A stretch of 64,000 nucleotides of DNA, from NCBI RefSeq assembly GCF_042186555.1, contig NC_133329.1:188515206-188579205 (forward strand), read 5' to 3'. Position 1 is the first letter of the stretch. Every line of letters starts with the position of its first letter. Shown piece by piece: positions 55,701 to 64,000 of this stretch. The position numbers and the translations under genes are program-made. A model generated the notes under the pieces. The model was not told the DNA's origin, ran no database searches, and saw nothing but the letters and a program-made list of their open reading frames with translations. The stretch is from Aquarana catesbeiana (Eukaryota > Chordata > Amphibia > Anura > Ranidae).

Positions 55701-57115
55701 TAACTCAATACAGTTTTAACTTTTATATTTGCTAGGAATTTAGCAGGAATGTTGTACATTTTGCCATGAATGAATCCACTATTAATGATTTCAGTGTATT
55801 TTTAGCGAAAAAATAGTTTAGGTACAACATTGCATGACCGCGCAATTAGCAGTTAAAGCGACGCAGTGCTAAATTTTTAGCAAAAAAATAGTTTTGATAA
55901 ACAGATAAACATTTGCGCAAATACCACAGGGCCTAAAAAAATCTGTAGCACCTTCTTTTTATTCCAGAGGTCATATGCTTTCAGAAAATATATGGTTTGA
56001 GGGTCTTTTACAAACGCTGAAAGTTGAAAGTGAAAAACCTCCAGATTTTTTGAGGAATTTTTGGGTACATTCGATTTTCACCATTTTGCAAAAAGGCGCA
56101 ATTTAAAATGTGCAAATATTTGTTATTTATTAACTCAACACAGGATAAACTTTTATATTTAGCAGGAATCTTGTAAAATTGTGTTTTTATCTGCTAATAA
56201 TATTTTTAGTGTATTTTTAGCAACAATATTGATAAACATTTGCGCAAATACCACGGGGCCTGAGAAAAACAGTAGCACCTTCTTTTAATTCTAGAGGTCA
56301 TAAAATATATGGTTTGGGGGGTCTTTCACAAATTTTGAAAGCTGTAAAAGGGAAAAATGAAAACCTTCACATTTTTAGAGTAATTTGGATATGTACATTT
56401 TTGCGTATGTTCGATTTTCACCATTTTGCAAAAAGGTGCAATGTAAAAATTTACATTTTTTGTTATTTATTAACTCCGCACAGGTTAAGCTTTTATATTT
56501 AGTAGGGATTTAGCAGGAATTTTTTTCAAAAATTAGCTGTTTTTATCTGCTATTAATGGTTTTAGTGTATTTTTTGCGGATATATTGGTTTGATAAACAT
56601 TTGTGCAAGTACCGCAGGGTCTAAAAAATCAGTAGTACCTTCTTTTTATTGCAGAGGTCATATGCTTTCAGAAAGTATATGGTTGGGGGGGGGGGGTCTT
56701 TCACAACTTCTGAAAGCTGTAACGGAAAAATTAAAACCTTCAGATTTTTAGAGAAATTTGGATATTTAAATTTTTGCGTATGTTCGATTTTCACCATTTT
56801 GCAAAAAAGGTGCAATGTAAAGATTACAAATATTTGTTATTTATTAACTCAATACAGGTTAAGCTTTTATATTTAGTAGGAATTTTGGAAACTTTGCTGT
56901 GGTTATCTACTAATCATGTTTTTTGTGGATTTTTAGTAAAAATATTGTTTGGTTAAACATTTGCGCAAATATCGTGGGACCTTAAGAATCAGCAGAACCT
57001 TCTTTTTATTCTACTGGTCATGTGCTTTCAGAAAAAATATGGTTTGTGGGATCTTTTACAAACTATGAAAGCTAGAAGTGAAAAATAAAAAAGCAAAAGG
57101 AAAAATTGCAAATAT
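55701..57115 (+). repeat. ~350 bp tandem array, four units after the piggyBac
   Basis: The phrase TGTTATTTATTAACTC begins units at 56121, 56461 and 56835 (spacing 340 and 374), each with AGCAGGAATTT-, TTTTAGTGTATTTTT-, CAAATACC-, GGTCATATGCTTTCAGAAA- and CACCATTTTGCAAAAAGG-like blocks in order. The first unit is longer because it carries a patch of piggyBac terminal sequence (55812-55875). Confidence 0.85.
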
Positions 57116-57256
57116 GGTCTGGCCACCTGAGTGTAAAAATGGAGGGCCTGGCAGTGAAAGGGTTAAACAAAAGACCAAATAATTCCCTAAATAAACCCAC
57201 TCAGATACAGTGCCTTGAACAAGTATTCATACTCCTTGAAATTTTCCACATTTTGT

Positions 57257-59546
57257 CTTAGTTACATAGACATAGTTACATAGTAGGTGAGGTTGAAAAA
57301 AGACACAAGTCCATCAAGTCCAACCTATGTGTGTGTGATTATGTGTCAGTATTACATTACATATCCCTGTATATTGCGGTCATTCAGGTGATTATCTAAT
57401 AGTTTCTTGAAGCTATCAATGCTCCCCGCTGAGACCACCGCCTGTGGAAGGGAATTCCACATCCTTGCCGCTCTTACAGTAAAGAACCCTCTACGTAGTT
57501 TAAGGTTAAACCGCTTTTCCTCTAATTGCAATGAGTGGCCACGAGTCTTATTAAACTCTCTTCTGCGAAAAAGTTTTATCCCTATTGTGGGGTCACCAGT
57601 ACAGTATTTGTAAATTGAAATCATATCCCCTCTCAAGCGTCTCTTCTCCAGAGAGAATAAGTTCAGTGCTCGCAACCTTTCCTCATAACTAAGATCCTCC
57701 AGACCCTTTATTAGCTTTGTTGCCCTTCTTTGTACTCGCTCCATTTCCAGTACGTCCCTCCTGAGGACTGGTGCCCAGAACTGGACAGCATACTCCAGGT
57801 GCGGGCGGACCAGAGTCTTGTAGAGCGGGAGAATTATCGTTTTATCTCTGCAGTTGATCCCCCTTTTAATGCATGCCAATATTCTGTTTGCTTTATTAGC
57901 AGCAGCTTGGCATTGCATGCCGTTGCTGAGCCTATCATCCACTAGGACCCCCAAGTCCTTTTCCATCCTAGATTCCCCCAGAGGTTCTCCCCCCAGTGTA
58001 TAGATTGCATTCATATTTTTGACACCCAAATGCATTATTTTACATTTTTCTACATTGAACCTCATTTGCCATGTAGTCGCCCACCCCATTAATTTGTTCA
58101 GGTCTTTTTGCAAGATTTCCACATCCTGCGGAGAAGTTATTGCCCTGCTTAGCTTAGTATCGTCTGCAAATACAGAGATGGAACTGTTTATCCCATCCTC
58201 CAGGTCATTTATGAACAAATTAAATAGGATTGGTCCCAGCACAGAACCCTGGGGCACCCCACTACCCACCCCTGACCATTCTGAGTACTCCCCATTTATC
58301 ACCACCCTCTGAACACGCCCTTGTAGCCAGTTTTCAATCCATGTACTCACCCTATGGTCCATGCCAACGCACCTTATTTTGTACAGTAAACGTTTATGGG
58401 GAACTGTGTCAAATGCTTTTGCAAAATCCAGATACACCACGTCTACGGGCCTTCCTTTATCTAGATGGCAACTCACCTCCTCATAGAAGGTTAATAGATT
58501 GGTTTGGCAAGAACGATTCTTCATGAATCCATGCTGATTACTGCTAATGATATCATTCTTATTACTAAAATCTTGTATATAGTCCCTTATCATCCCCTCC
58601 AAGAGTTTACATACTATTGATGTTAGGCTAACTGGTCTGTAATTCCCAGGGATGTTTTTTGGGCCCTTTTTAAATATTGGTGCTACATTGGCTTTTCTCC
58701 AATCAGCTGGCACCATTCCAGTCAATAGACTGTCTGTAAAAATTAGGAACAACGGTCTGGCAATCACCTGACTGAGTTCCCTAAGTACCCTCGGATGCAA
58801 GCCATCTGGTCCCGGTGATTTATTAATGTTAAGTTTCTCAAGTCTAATTTTAATTCCGTCCTCTGTTAACCATGTAGGTGCTTCCTGTGTTGTGTCATGA
58901 GGATAAACACTGCAGTTTTGGTTACTGAAGCCCCCCGATTCACTCGTGAATACTGAGGAGAAGAATAAATTCAATACCTCTGCCATCTCCCCATCCTTTG
59001 TAACCAGATGTCCTTCCTCATTCTTTATGGGGCCAATATGGTCTGTCCTCCCTTTTTTACTGTTTACATACTTAAAGAATTTCTTGGGATTTTTTTTGCT
59101 CTCCTCCGCTATGTGTCTTTCATGTTCTATCTTAGCCATCCTAATTGCACCCTTACATTTCTTATTGCATTCTTTATAAATTCTGAATGCTGTGGATGAT
59201 CCCTCAACCTTGTATTTTTTGAAGGCCTTCTCCTTTGCTTTTATATGCATTTTTACATTGGAGTTAAGCCATCCAGGATGTTTGTTCGCTCTTTTAAATT
59301 TATTACCCAATGGGATACATTGGCTAATGCCCTTATTTAATATGCTCTTAAAGCAAACCCATCTCTCCTCTGTATTCTTTGTTCCTAATATTTTATCCCA
59401 ATTTATGCCTTTTAGCAAGGTTTGTAGTTTAGGGAAGTTGGCTCTTTTGAAATTCAGTGTCTTTGTGTTCCCTTCATGTCTCCTATTTGTGTGATTTATA
59501 CTGAAACTAATTGACCTGTGATCGCTGTTACCTAAATTGCCCCGTA
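57257..59546 (-). mobile_element. CR1-group LINE, 5'-truncated
   Basis: Flanked by TTTCCACATTTTGT (57243-57256) and TTTCCACATCTTGT (59547-59560), a 14 bp duplication with one difference. The 3' end on the minus strand terminates in repeated GTAACTATG-type sequence (57258-57283), as CR1/L2-group elements often do. The truncation lies in the endonuclease domain. Confidence 0.88.
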
Positions 59547-59553
59547 TTTCCAC
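57352..59553 (-). CDS. CR1-type endonuclease (C-terminus)-reverse transcriptase, 733 codons open
   Basis: One uninterrupted minus-strand frame. The first codon is GTG in the target duplication and not a real start; element coding begins at 59546. LGNSDHRSISF (residues 6-16) is the end of the endonuclease with its Asp-His. RT blocks follow: SPGPDGLHP near 245, NYRPVSLTS near 305, NQHGFMKNRSCQTNLL near 345, VVYLDFAKAFDTVPHKRL near 380, SGVPQGSVLGPILFNLFIND near 440 and VFADDTKLS near 465 with the catalytic Asp pair. MWNSLPQAVVSAGSIDSFKK marks the C-terminus, and the frame stops just downstream of GYVM. The lack of stops suggests a young copy, though 5' truncation prevents autonomous movement. 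Confidence 0.93.
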   Translation of the reverse strand: MEIRGNLGNSDHRSISFSINHTNRRHEGNTKTLNFKRANFPKLQTLLKGINWDKILGTKNTEERWVCFKSILNKGISQCIPLGNKFKRANKHPGWLNSNVKMHIKAKEKAFKKYKVEGSSTAFRIYKECNKKCKGAIRMAKIEHERHIAEESKKNPKKFFKYVNSKKGRTDHIGPIKNEEGHLVTKDGEMAEVLNLFFSSVFTSESGGFSNQNCSVYPHDTTQEAPTWLTEDGIKIRLEKLNINKSPGPDGLHPRVLRELSQVIARPLFLIFTDSLLTGMVPADWRKANVAPIFKKGPKNIPGNYRPVSLTSIVCKLLEGMIRDYIQDFSNKNDIISSNQHGFMKNRSCQTNLLTFYEEVSCHLDKGRPVDVVYLDFAKAFDTVPHKRLLYKIRCVGMDHRVSTWIENWLQGRVQRVVINGEYSEWSGVGSGVPQGSVLGPILFNLFINDLEDGINSSISVFADDTKLSRAITSPQDVEILQKDLNKLMGWATTWQMRFNVEKCKIMHLGVKNMNAIYTLGGEPLGESRMEKDLGVLVDDRLSNGMQCQAAANKANRILACIKRGINCRDKTIILPLYKTLVRPHLEYAVQFWAPVLRRDVLEMERVQRRATKLIKGLEDLSYEERLRALNLFSLEKRRLRGDMISIYKYCTGDPTIGIKLFRRREFNKTRGHSLQLEEKRFNLKLRRGFFTVRAARMWNSLPQAVVSAGSIDSFKKLLDNHLNDRNIQGYVM

Positions 59554-59723
59554 ATCTTGTTACAACCAAAAACATAAATGTAGTTTATTGAGATTTTATA
59601 TGATAGACCAACACAAAGTGGCACATAATTGTGAAGTGGAAGAAAAATTATAAATGGTTTTCAAAATTTTTTACAAATAAATATGTGAAAAGTGTGGCGT
59701 GCATTTGTATTCAGCCCCCCTAG

Positions 59724-60564
59724 TCAATACTTTGTAGAACCACCTTTTGCTGCAATTACAGCTGCAAGTCTTTTTGGGAATGTCTCTACCAGCTTTGCAC
59801 ATCTAGAGAGTGACATTTTTGTCCATTCTTCTTTGGAAAATAGCTCAAGCTCTGTCAGATTGGATGGAGAGCATCTGTGAACAGCAATTTTCAAGTCTTG
59901 CCACAGATTCTCAATTGGATTTAGGTCTGGACTTTGACTGGGCCATTCTAACACATGAATATGCTTTGATCTAAACCATTCCATTGTAGCTCTGGCTGTA
60001 TGTTTAGGGACGTTATTCTGCTGGAGGGTGAACCTCCACCCCAGTCTCAAGTCTTTTGCAGAATCTCACAGGTTTTCTTCTAAGATTGGCCTGTATTTGG
60101 CTCCATCCATCTTCCCATCAGTGTCCCGTCCCTGTCCCTGCTAAAGAAAAGCATCCCCACGACATGATGCTGCCACCATGTTTCATGGTAGGGATGGTGT
60201 GTTCAGGGTGATGTGCAGTGTTAGTTTTCCACCACACATAGCGTTTTACTTTTAGGCCAAAAAGTTCAATTTTGGTCTCATCTGACAGAGCACCTTCTTC
60301 CACATGTTTGCTGTGTCGATAAAGGCCAAATATGTGGCGTGCACCACTAATAGTTGTCCTGTGGACAGATTCTCCCACCTGAGCGGTGGATCTCTGCATC
60401 TCCTTCAGACTTACCATGAGCCTCTTAGCTGCTTCTCTGATTAATGCTCTACTTGCCCTGCCTGTCAGTTTAGATGGACGGCCATGTCTTGGTAGGTTTG
60501 CTGTTGTGCCATACTCTTTCCATTTTTGGATAATGGATTGAACAGTGCTTTGCCAGATGTTCAA
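59724..60564 (-). pseudogene. Tc1 transposase (copy 3), frameshifted
   Basis: The N-terminal part (60564-60118) holds a helix-turn-helix-like stretch with SIIQKWKEYGTTANLPRHGR, LTGRASRALIREAAK, DETKIELFG with the first Asp, and MKHGGSIMSWGCFS. After a frameshift near 60090, 60050-59724 continues with QQNNVPKHTARAT and SPDLNPIENLWQDLK carrying the Glu of the triad. The usual second Asp before NAP/NDP-type sequence is changed (QQNN). Inactive. Confidence 0.88.
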
Positions 60565-60671
60565 AGCTTGGAATATTTATTTTATAACAACCCTGCTTTA
60601 AACTTCTCCACAACTTAATTCCTGACCTGTCTTGTCTGTTTGTTGGCCTTCATGATGCTGTTTGTTCACTC

Positions 60672-61004
60672 AGGGCTCTTTCATACGGGCAGTCCACCAG
60701 GTAGACTCTGCTGATCCCCACTTAGCAGGCGGATGACAGGTCTGTCTCCGTTCACTGTGCAGAGACAGACCTGTCAGGAGTCCCGCTCTCCTCAGGTGAA
60801 AATTGACCGCCTGTCCATTTTCATTCGATCCCACCTGCCAGACGGATGGAAAATAGGGTCTTTACCTGTCTGGATTTCATGGTCAGGATCGAATAGCAGC
60901 GGACATGTCACCCCTGACATCCGCTGCCCCATAGGGGTGAATGGAGTGTCCAACTGAAAAACTGACAGGCAGACCTGATTGGAAAGCCCATGTGAAAGAG
61001 GCCT
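60672..61004. mobile_element. Small MITE with AGGCTCTTTCA-type ends
   Basis: The ends AGGGCTCTTTCATACGGG and the complement of CCCATGTGAAAGAGGCCTA are inverted repeats. The 333 bp interrupt the Tc1 5' untranslated part (TTTGTTCACT on one side, CTCTAACAAACCTCTG on the other). The superfamily could not be fixed because the target duplication is unclear. Confidence 0.65.
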
Positions 61005-61097
61005 AAGGCTCTCTAACAAACCTCTGATGGCTTCACAGAACAGCTGTATTTATACTGAGATTAAATTACACACAGGTGGACTATTTACTAATTAAGT

Positions 61098-61458
61098 ACG
61101 CATGCATGCGCCGGAGTGACATCATTGCGGCTCTGGCCAGTCACAGCGCCGGAGCCGCGACACCAGGAAGTCACTCCGATGGTGGAGGAGGCGATCGAGG
61201 ATCGCTTCGGGGGCTTCGATCTGTGGTAAGTTATTCATAATGAGCTAGTATGCTATGCATACTAGCTCATTATGACTTTGCCTTACAGGGTGTATTTAAT
61301 TTTTTTTTAGGCTTTATTTCCTCTTTAAGCACTATGCAAACTGCAGGCGCTATATAAATCCTGTATAATAATATTCAGTAGGTAAGCATATTTAAATGGA
61401 GAAATTTTGTCACTCTGCAGTTAGGTATATTTATACACCACTACAGTGAACATGTACC
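61098..61458. other. Unassigned DNA with a strong hairpin
   Basis: Begins where the Tc1 breaks off. It is GC-rich around 61105-61220 (GCGCCGGAG motifs), then has the hairpin 61235-61275 and AT-rich sequence. Probably part of another MITE; ends not found. Confidence 0.4.
61235..61275. repeat. Perfect hairpin, 19 bp arms
   Basis: TCATAATGAGCTAGTATGC and its exact complement are separated by TAT. Confidence 0.93.
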
Positions 61459-61900
61459 TGTCAGGGATGGCTCAGCCCTTCCTTCTCTGAGCTGGCCGCT
61501 CAGCTGTCGGCTAATTGCCAGCTCTCATCTCTCTTCACAGTTAACCAGCTTTGTGGATCTGCTCGTCAGTCCCGCCTAAAGATCTCCAGCTCACTTCATT
61601 CCTGCCTTCGCCCTGGTCACATCACAAGAAACCATCTCCTGCGTTCCTGTTTAAAGACTGGCTTTGCTGACATCCCTTCTGGCTCCTTATCCTGCTTGCT
61701 GTTCCTCTACGTGGATCCCTGACTTCTGGCCTGGCTGATTGTCCGATCTGGTTACTGAACTCTGGCTTGGCTGACAACCCGTTCCGGTTACTGAACTCTG
61801 GCTATGCTTTGACTATTCTTACTCTAGTTACCTTTTTATTTGTATAAACAAGTGTGATTTTATTGTACTTCTGTCTCGTTCTGGTTCATGGCTTCTGACA
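61459..61900 (+). repeat. Ty3/gypsy 5' LTR
   Basis: Starts TGTCAGGGATGG and ends TTCTGACA. It matches 27357-27793 in order and orientation along its full length. A GTAGGCGAAG segment follows and may be the primer site, which I could not assign to a tRNA. Confidence 0.8.
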
Positions 61901-61913
61901 GTAGGCGAAGGTC

Positions 61914-62960
61914 ATGAATTCAGAAGATACAGTCAATCCACTTGTTGGTAATATTTTTTCCAGATTGGATGAGCAAGATCACCGCGTGGATCAGTTTGCT
62001 ATGGCGTTACAGTTTGCTATGGCTCCTGAGTCGCACAGCTCACCTGGAATCCCCCACTGTGGCTGCTCCAGTACAACCTGAGTTGCAGGCTGTCCCTGCT
62101 GCTGCGCCAGTCCCTGTGCAGGCATCCGCCTTGAGTATTACCTCTATAAGAGGTATGTCTGGTTCCGCCCCGCTTCCCCAGCTATTTGGGGGCGTTCCAG
62201 TTCAATGCAGAGGGTTTCTCAACCAAGTTGAGATATACTTTGAGATGCTGCCCCAGGTGTTTCCCACTGACAGAAGCAAAGTAGGGTTTGTGATATCTTT
62301 GCTTTCTGAGAGAGCCTTGGCCTGGGCTAACCTTCTATGGGAGACGCAAAAACTTGTTGTCTTGAGTTACCCTGAGTTTGTGGCCTCCTTTAAAAGTGTA
62401 TTTGCCTTTCCCGCATGCTCCGCTTCTGCTGCCAAGTGCCTCATGTCCATCAGAGTATGAGAACTGTTTCCAACTAGGCCATTGAGTTCCGTACTCTGGC
62501 AGCAGAGGTTGCTTGGAACAATGAGGCCCTTGTGGCTGCTTTTTCCCATGGTCTCTCTGATTCCATCAAGGATGAGATAGCAGCCCGAGATATACCCACT
62601 GAGCTGAAGAGCTTGATCTCGTTTGCCATCCTCATCGACTCCAGACTCAGAGAAAGACTTTCTTTTAAGGAGCGCTTGCGGAAGCCTTCTGTACGTTTGC
62701 CTCTGAGCTTTGCAGTCCCACCTGTGCGTCCCTCACCTCCCATGCCTCCTGGTACCGAGTCGGTCAGTGAAGATGAACCCATGCACTTGGGCTTCACGCG
62801 TCTCTCTGCGGATGAGAGAGCCTTTAGAAGGAGGGAGAGATTGTGCCTTTATTGCGGCCAGGCAGGTCACTTTTTGAAGTCTTGTCCTACGCGTCCTGGG
62901 AACACCCGAACCTTGAGGTCCTGTCGTGGACAGACCTTAGTTGGTGTTGTGTCATCCCCA
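61914..62960 (+). pseudogene. Ty3/gypsy Gag, frameshifted
   Basis: ATG at 61914 (MNSEDTVNPLVG) is a plausible start, 14 bases after the LTR; frame changes follow near 62040. 61942-62460 carries LNQVEIYFEMLPQVFP and SKVGFVISLLSERALAWAN, the same Gag domain as in the element at 16762-22349. A TGA at 62458-62460 and a frame change lead to 62532 onward, with DSRLRERLSFKERL and an intact zinc knuckle CLYCGQAGHFLKSC (about 62840-62885). Gag packages the element RNA. Confidence 0.85.
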
Positions 62961-63530
62961 GTTATCCAAAAGAATAAGCCCCTGGTTTCGGTCACCCTTT
63001 CTTGGGATAAGCTGTCTATCGAGATACAGGCTCTAATCGACTCTGGGGCTGCAGGCCTGTTCATTGATGCTGCTTTGTATCAAAGCACTCGATTCCACTG
63101 CAGCTGTGTGACACTCCACTTGCCATTAAGGCTCTTGATGGGAGACCTCTACAGCCTGCCCATGTGACTCATGAGACGGTTCCGTTGTCCATGGCCATAG
63201 GGGCTCTTCACCATGAGATAATCCAATTCCAAGTGATTTCCTCTCCTAAGTTTCCGCTGGTTATTGGTTATCCTTGGTTACAGAGGCACAACCCCTCTTG
63301 ATTGGCTCTGTGCTGAGGTTCTCTCCTGGTCACCACAATGCAGTGAAACATGCTTCCGGAAGGTAGCCAAGGTCCTGTGTACCTCTTCACTCTCCTCCCT
63401 GCCAGAGGAGTACCGTGATTTTAGAAAGGTCTTTGACAAAGGTCAAGCCGGTAGTTTGCCTCCACACCGGCCGGATGATTGTTCAATTGACCTTTAACCT
63501 GGTGCCACTCCCCCTCGTGGCTGGATTTAC
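62961..63530 (+). pseudogene. Ty3/gypsy protease region
   Basis: ALIDSGAAGLFID at about 63032-63070 is the aspartic protease motif. Frameshifts near 63110 and 63300 follow. Downstream frames continue with VIGYPWLQRHNP-type sequence and EYRDFRKVFDK (about 63408-63440), the linker to RT. Confidence 0.8.
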
Positions 63531-64000
63531 CGTTTGTCGGTCTTGGAGGATAAAGCCATGGAGGAGTATGTTGCAGACGCACTTTCTCGGGGTTTCATCC
63601 GCAAATCCTCCTCTCCTGCTGGTTTCTTCTTTGTGAAGAAGAGGAGCGGTGAACTGAGACCTTGTATTGATTATAGGGGTCTCAATCGTTTCACAATTAA
63701 GAATGCCTACCCAATCCCGTTGATTACAGAGTTATTTGACTGCCTCAAAAGGAGCAACGGTTTTCACTAAGCTTGATCTGAGAGGGGCTTACAATCTCAT
63801 GAGGATTAAGGAGGGCGACGAGTGAAAAACTGCATTTAATACCAGAACAGGCCATTATGAGTATTTCGCAATGCCTTTTGGCCTTTGTAATGCCCCGGCA
63901 GTTTTCCAGGAATTTATTAATGATGTCCTTCGAGACTTGTTGCAGTTATGTGTGGTGGTTTATCTCGATGATATCCTCATATTTTCTAAGTCCCTGGAGA
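63531..64000 (+). pseudogene. Ty3/gypsy reverse transcriptase, partial at window edge
   Basis: 63534-63770 reads MEEYVADALSRGFIRKSSS, GELRPCIDYRGLN and YPIPLITELFD. A frameshift near 63755 leads into TKLDLRGAYN, with a TGA at 63822-63824 (GDE then stop), then MPFGLCNAPAVFQEF and VVYLDDILIFSK with the intact catalytic Asp pair near 63967. Cut by the window end. Confidence 0.88.

Larger units (their letters stand above)
47592..57166 (+). mobile_element. Composite TTAA-ended element hosting other transposons
   Basis: The left end TTCAACCTTTTCACTGCCAG (47590-47609) mirrors the right end CTGGCAGTGAAAGGGTTAA (57148-57166). The left TTAA has one change. Removing the hAT element (47816-48715) and the piggyBac copy 1 (49594-55696) leaves about 2.6 kb, half of it a ~350 bp tandem repeat. 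It lacks its own transposase. A piggyBac-type MITE is the best reading; that both ends belong to one element is an inference. Confidence 0.5.
57208..61097 (-). mobile_element. Tc1/mariner transposon, interrupted by a LINE and a MITE
   Basis: TA at 57206-57207 is followed by the end CAGTGCCTTGAACAAGTATTC. The sequence breaks at 57257 for a CR1 LINE and resumes at 59547. Transposase follows on the minus strand to about 60650. A MITE sits at 60672-61004. The distal part ends abruptly near 61097, and the second inverted end is missing. Confidence 0.8.
61459..64000 (+). mobile_element. Ty3/gypsy LTR retrotransposon, 5' part, runs off the window
   Basis: A 442 bp LTR (61459-61900) is followed by gag, protease and the start of RT on the plus strand. 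The LTR is of the same family as the solo LTR at 27357-27793. Frameshifts and stops are frequent. The remainder lies beyond 64000. Confidence 0.88.

Overview
This window looks like intergenic DNA from a large, repeat-rich vertebrate genome, most probably an anuran amphibian and plausibly a ranid frog. That placement is an inference. It rests on the mix of repeats: TTAA-flanked piggyBac elements with many short derivatives, L1/Tx1-type and CR1-type LINEs, sushi-like Ty3/gypsy elements, a DIRS remnant, Tc1 elements, hAT and Harbinger MITEs, and Penelope-like fragments. I found no convincing host gene, exon, tRNA, rRNA or CRISPR array. Almost every long reading frame is part of a transposable element, and nearly all of these are broken.

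Layout, left to right. 1-541: a foldback element. 545-6515: an L1/Tx1-like LINE carrying two later insertions. 6570-9660: a ~350 bp tandem repeat holding two piggyBac-derived MITEs with internal minisatellites. 10484-12790: a DIRS-like remnant with inverted ends and a split tyrosine-recombinase gene. 12820-13530: a MITE with a long TA tract. 14111-15740: a hAT MITE and an internally deleted Tc1. 16016-22925: a minisatellite interrupted by a MITE, which is interrupted by a nearly complete Ty3/gypsy element. 23073 to about 35800: a piggyBac transposon on the minus strand, split by a 7.4 kb ERV-L-like provirus (itself containing a solo LTR) and by a 1.47 kb, almost perfectly palindromic element. 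37002-39150: a Tc1 fragment and an L1 fragment. 40028-43611: a MITE, a Penelope-like fragment, a CR1 remnant and a solo LTR. 45026-47510: an L1 tail, an LTR, a hAT MITE and a Harbinger MITE. 47592-57166: a large TTAA-ended composite containing a hAT element and a second piggyBac transposon. 57208-61097: a Tc1 interrupted by a CR1 LINE with a 733-codon open frame and by a MITE. 61459-64000: the 5' part of another Ty3/gypsy element.

The elements relate to one another mainly by nesting and by donor-derivative relationships. Clear target-site duplications date several insertions relative to each other: piggyBac before ERV before solo LTR; tandem repeat before piggyBac; Tc1 before CR1. The two piggyBac transposons and the MITEs at 6926 and 8766 share terminal sequence, so the MITEs are probably mobilised by that transposase family. 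The most unusual structures are the two long inverted-repeat insertions (23137-23591 and 33919-35386) and several decayed motifs resembling hammerhead ribozyme cores in Penelope-like remnants.
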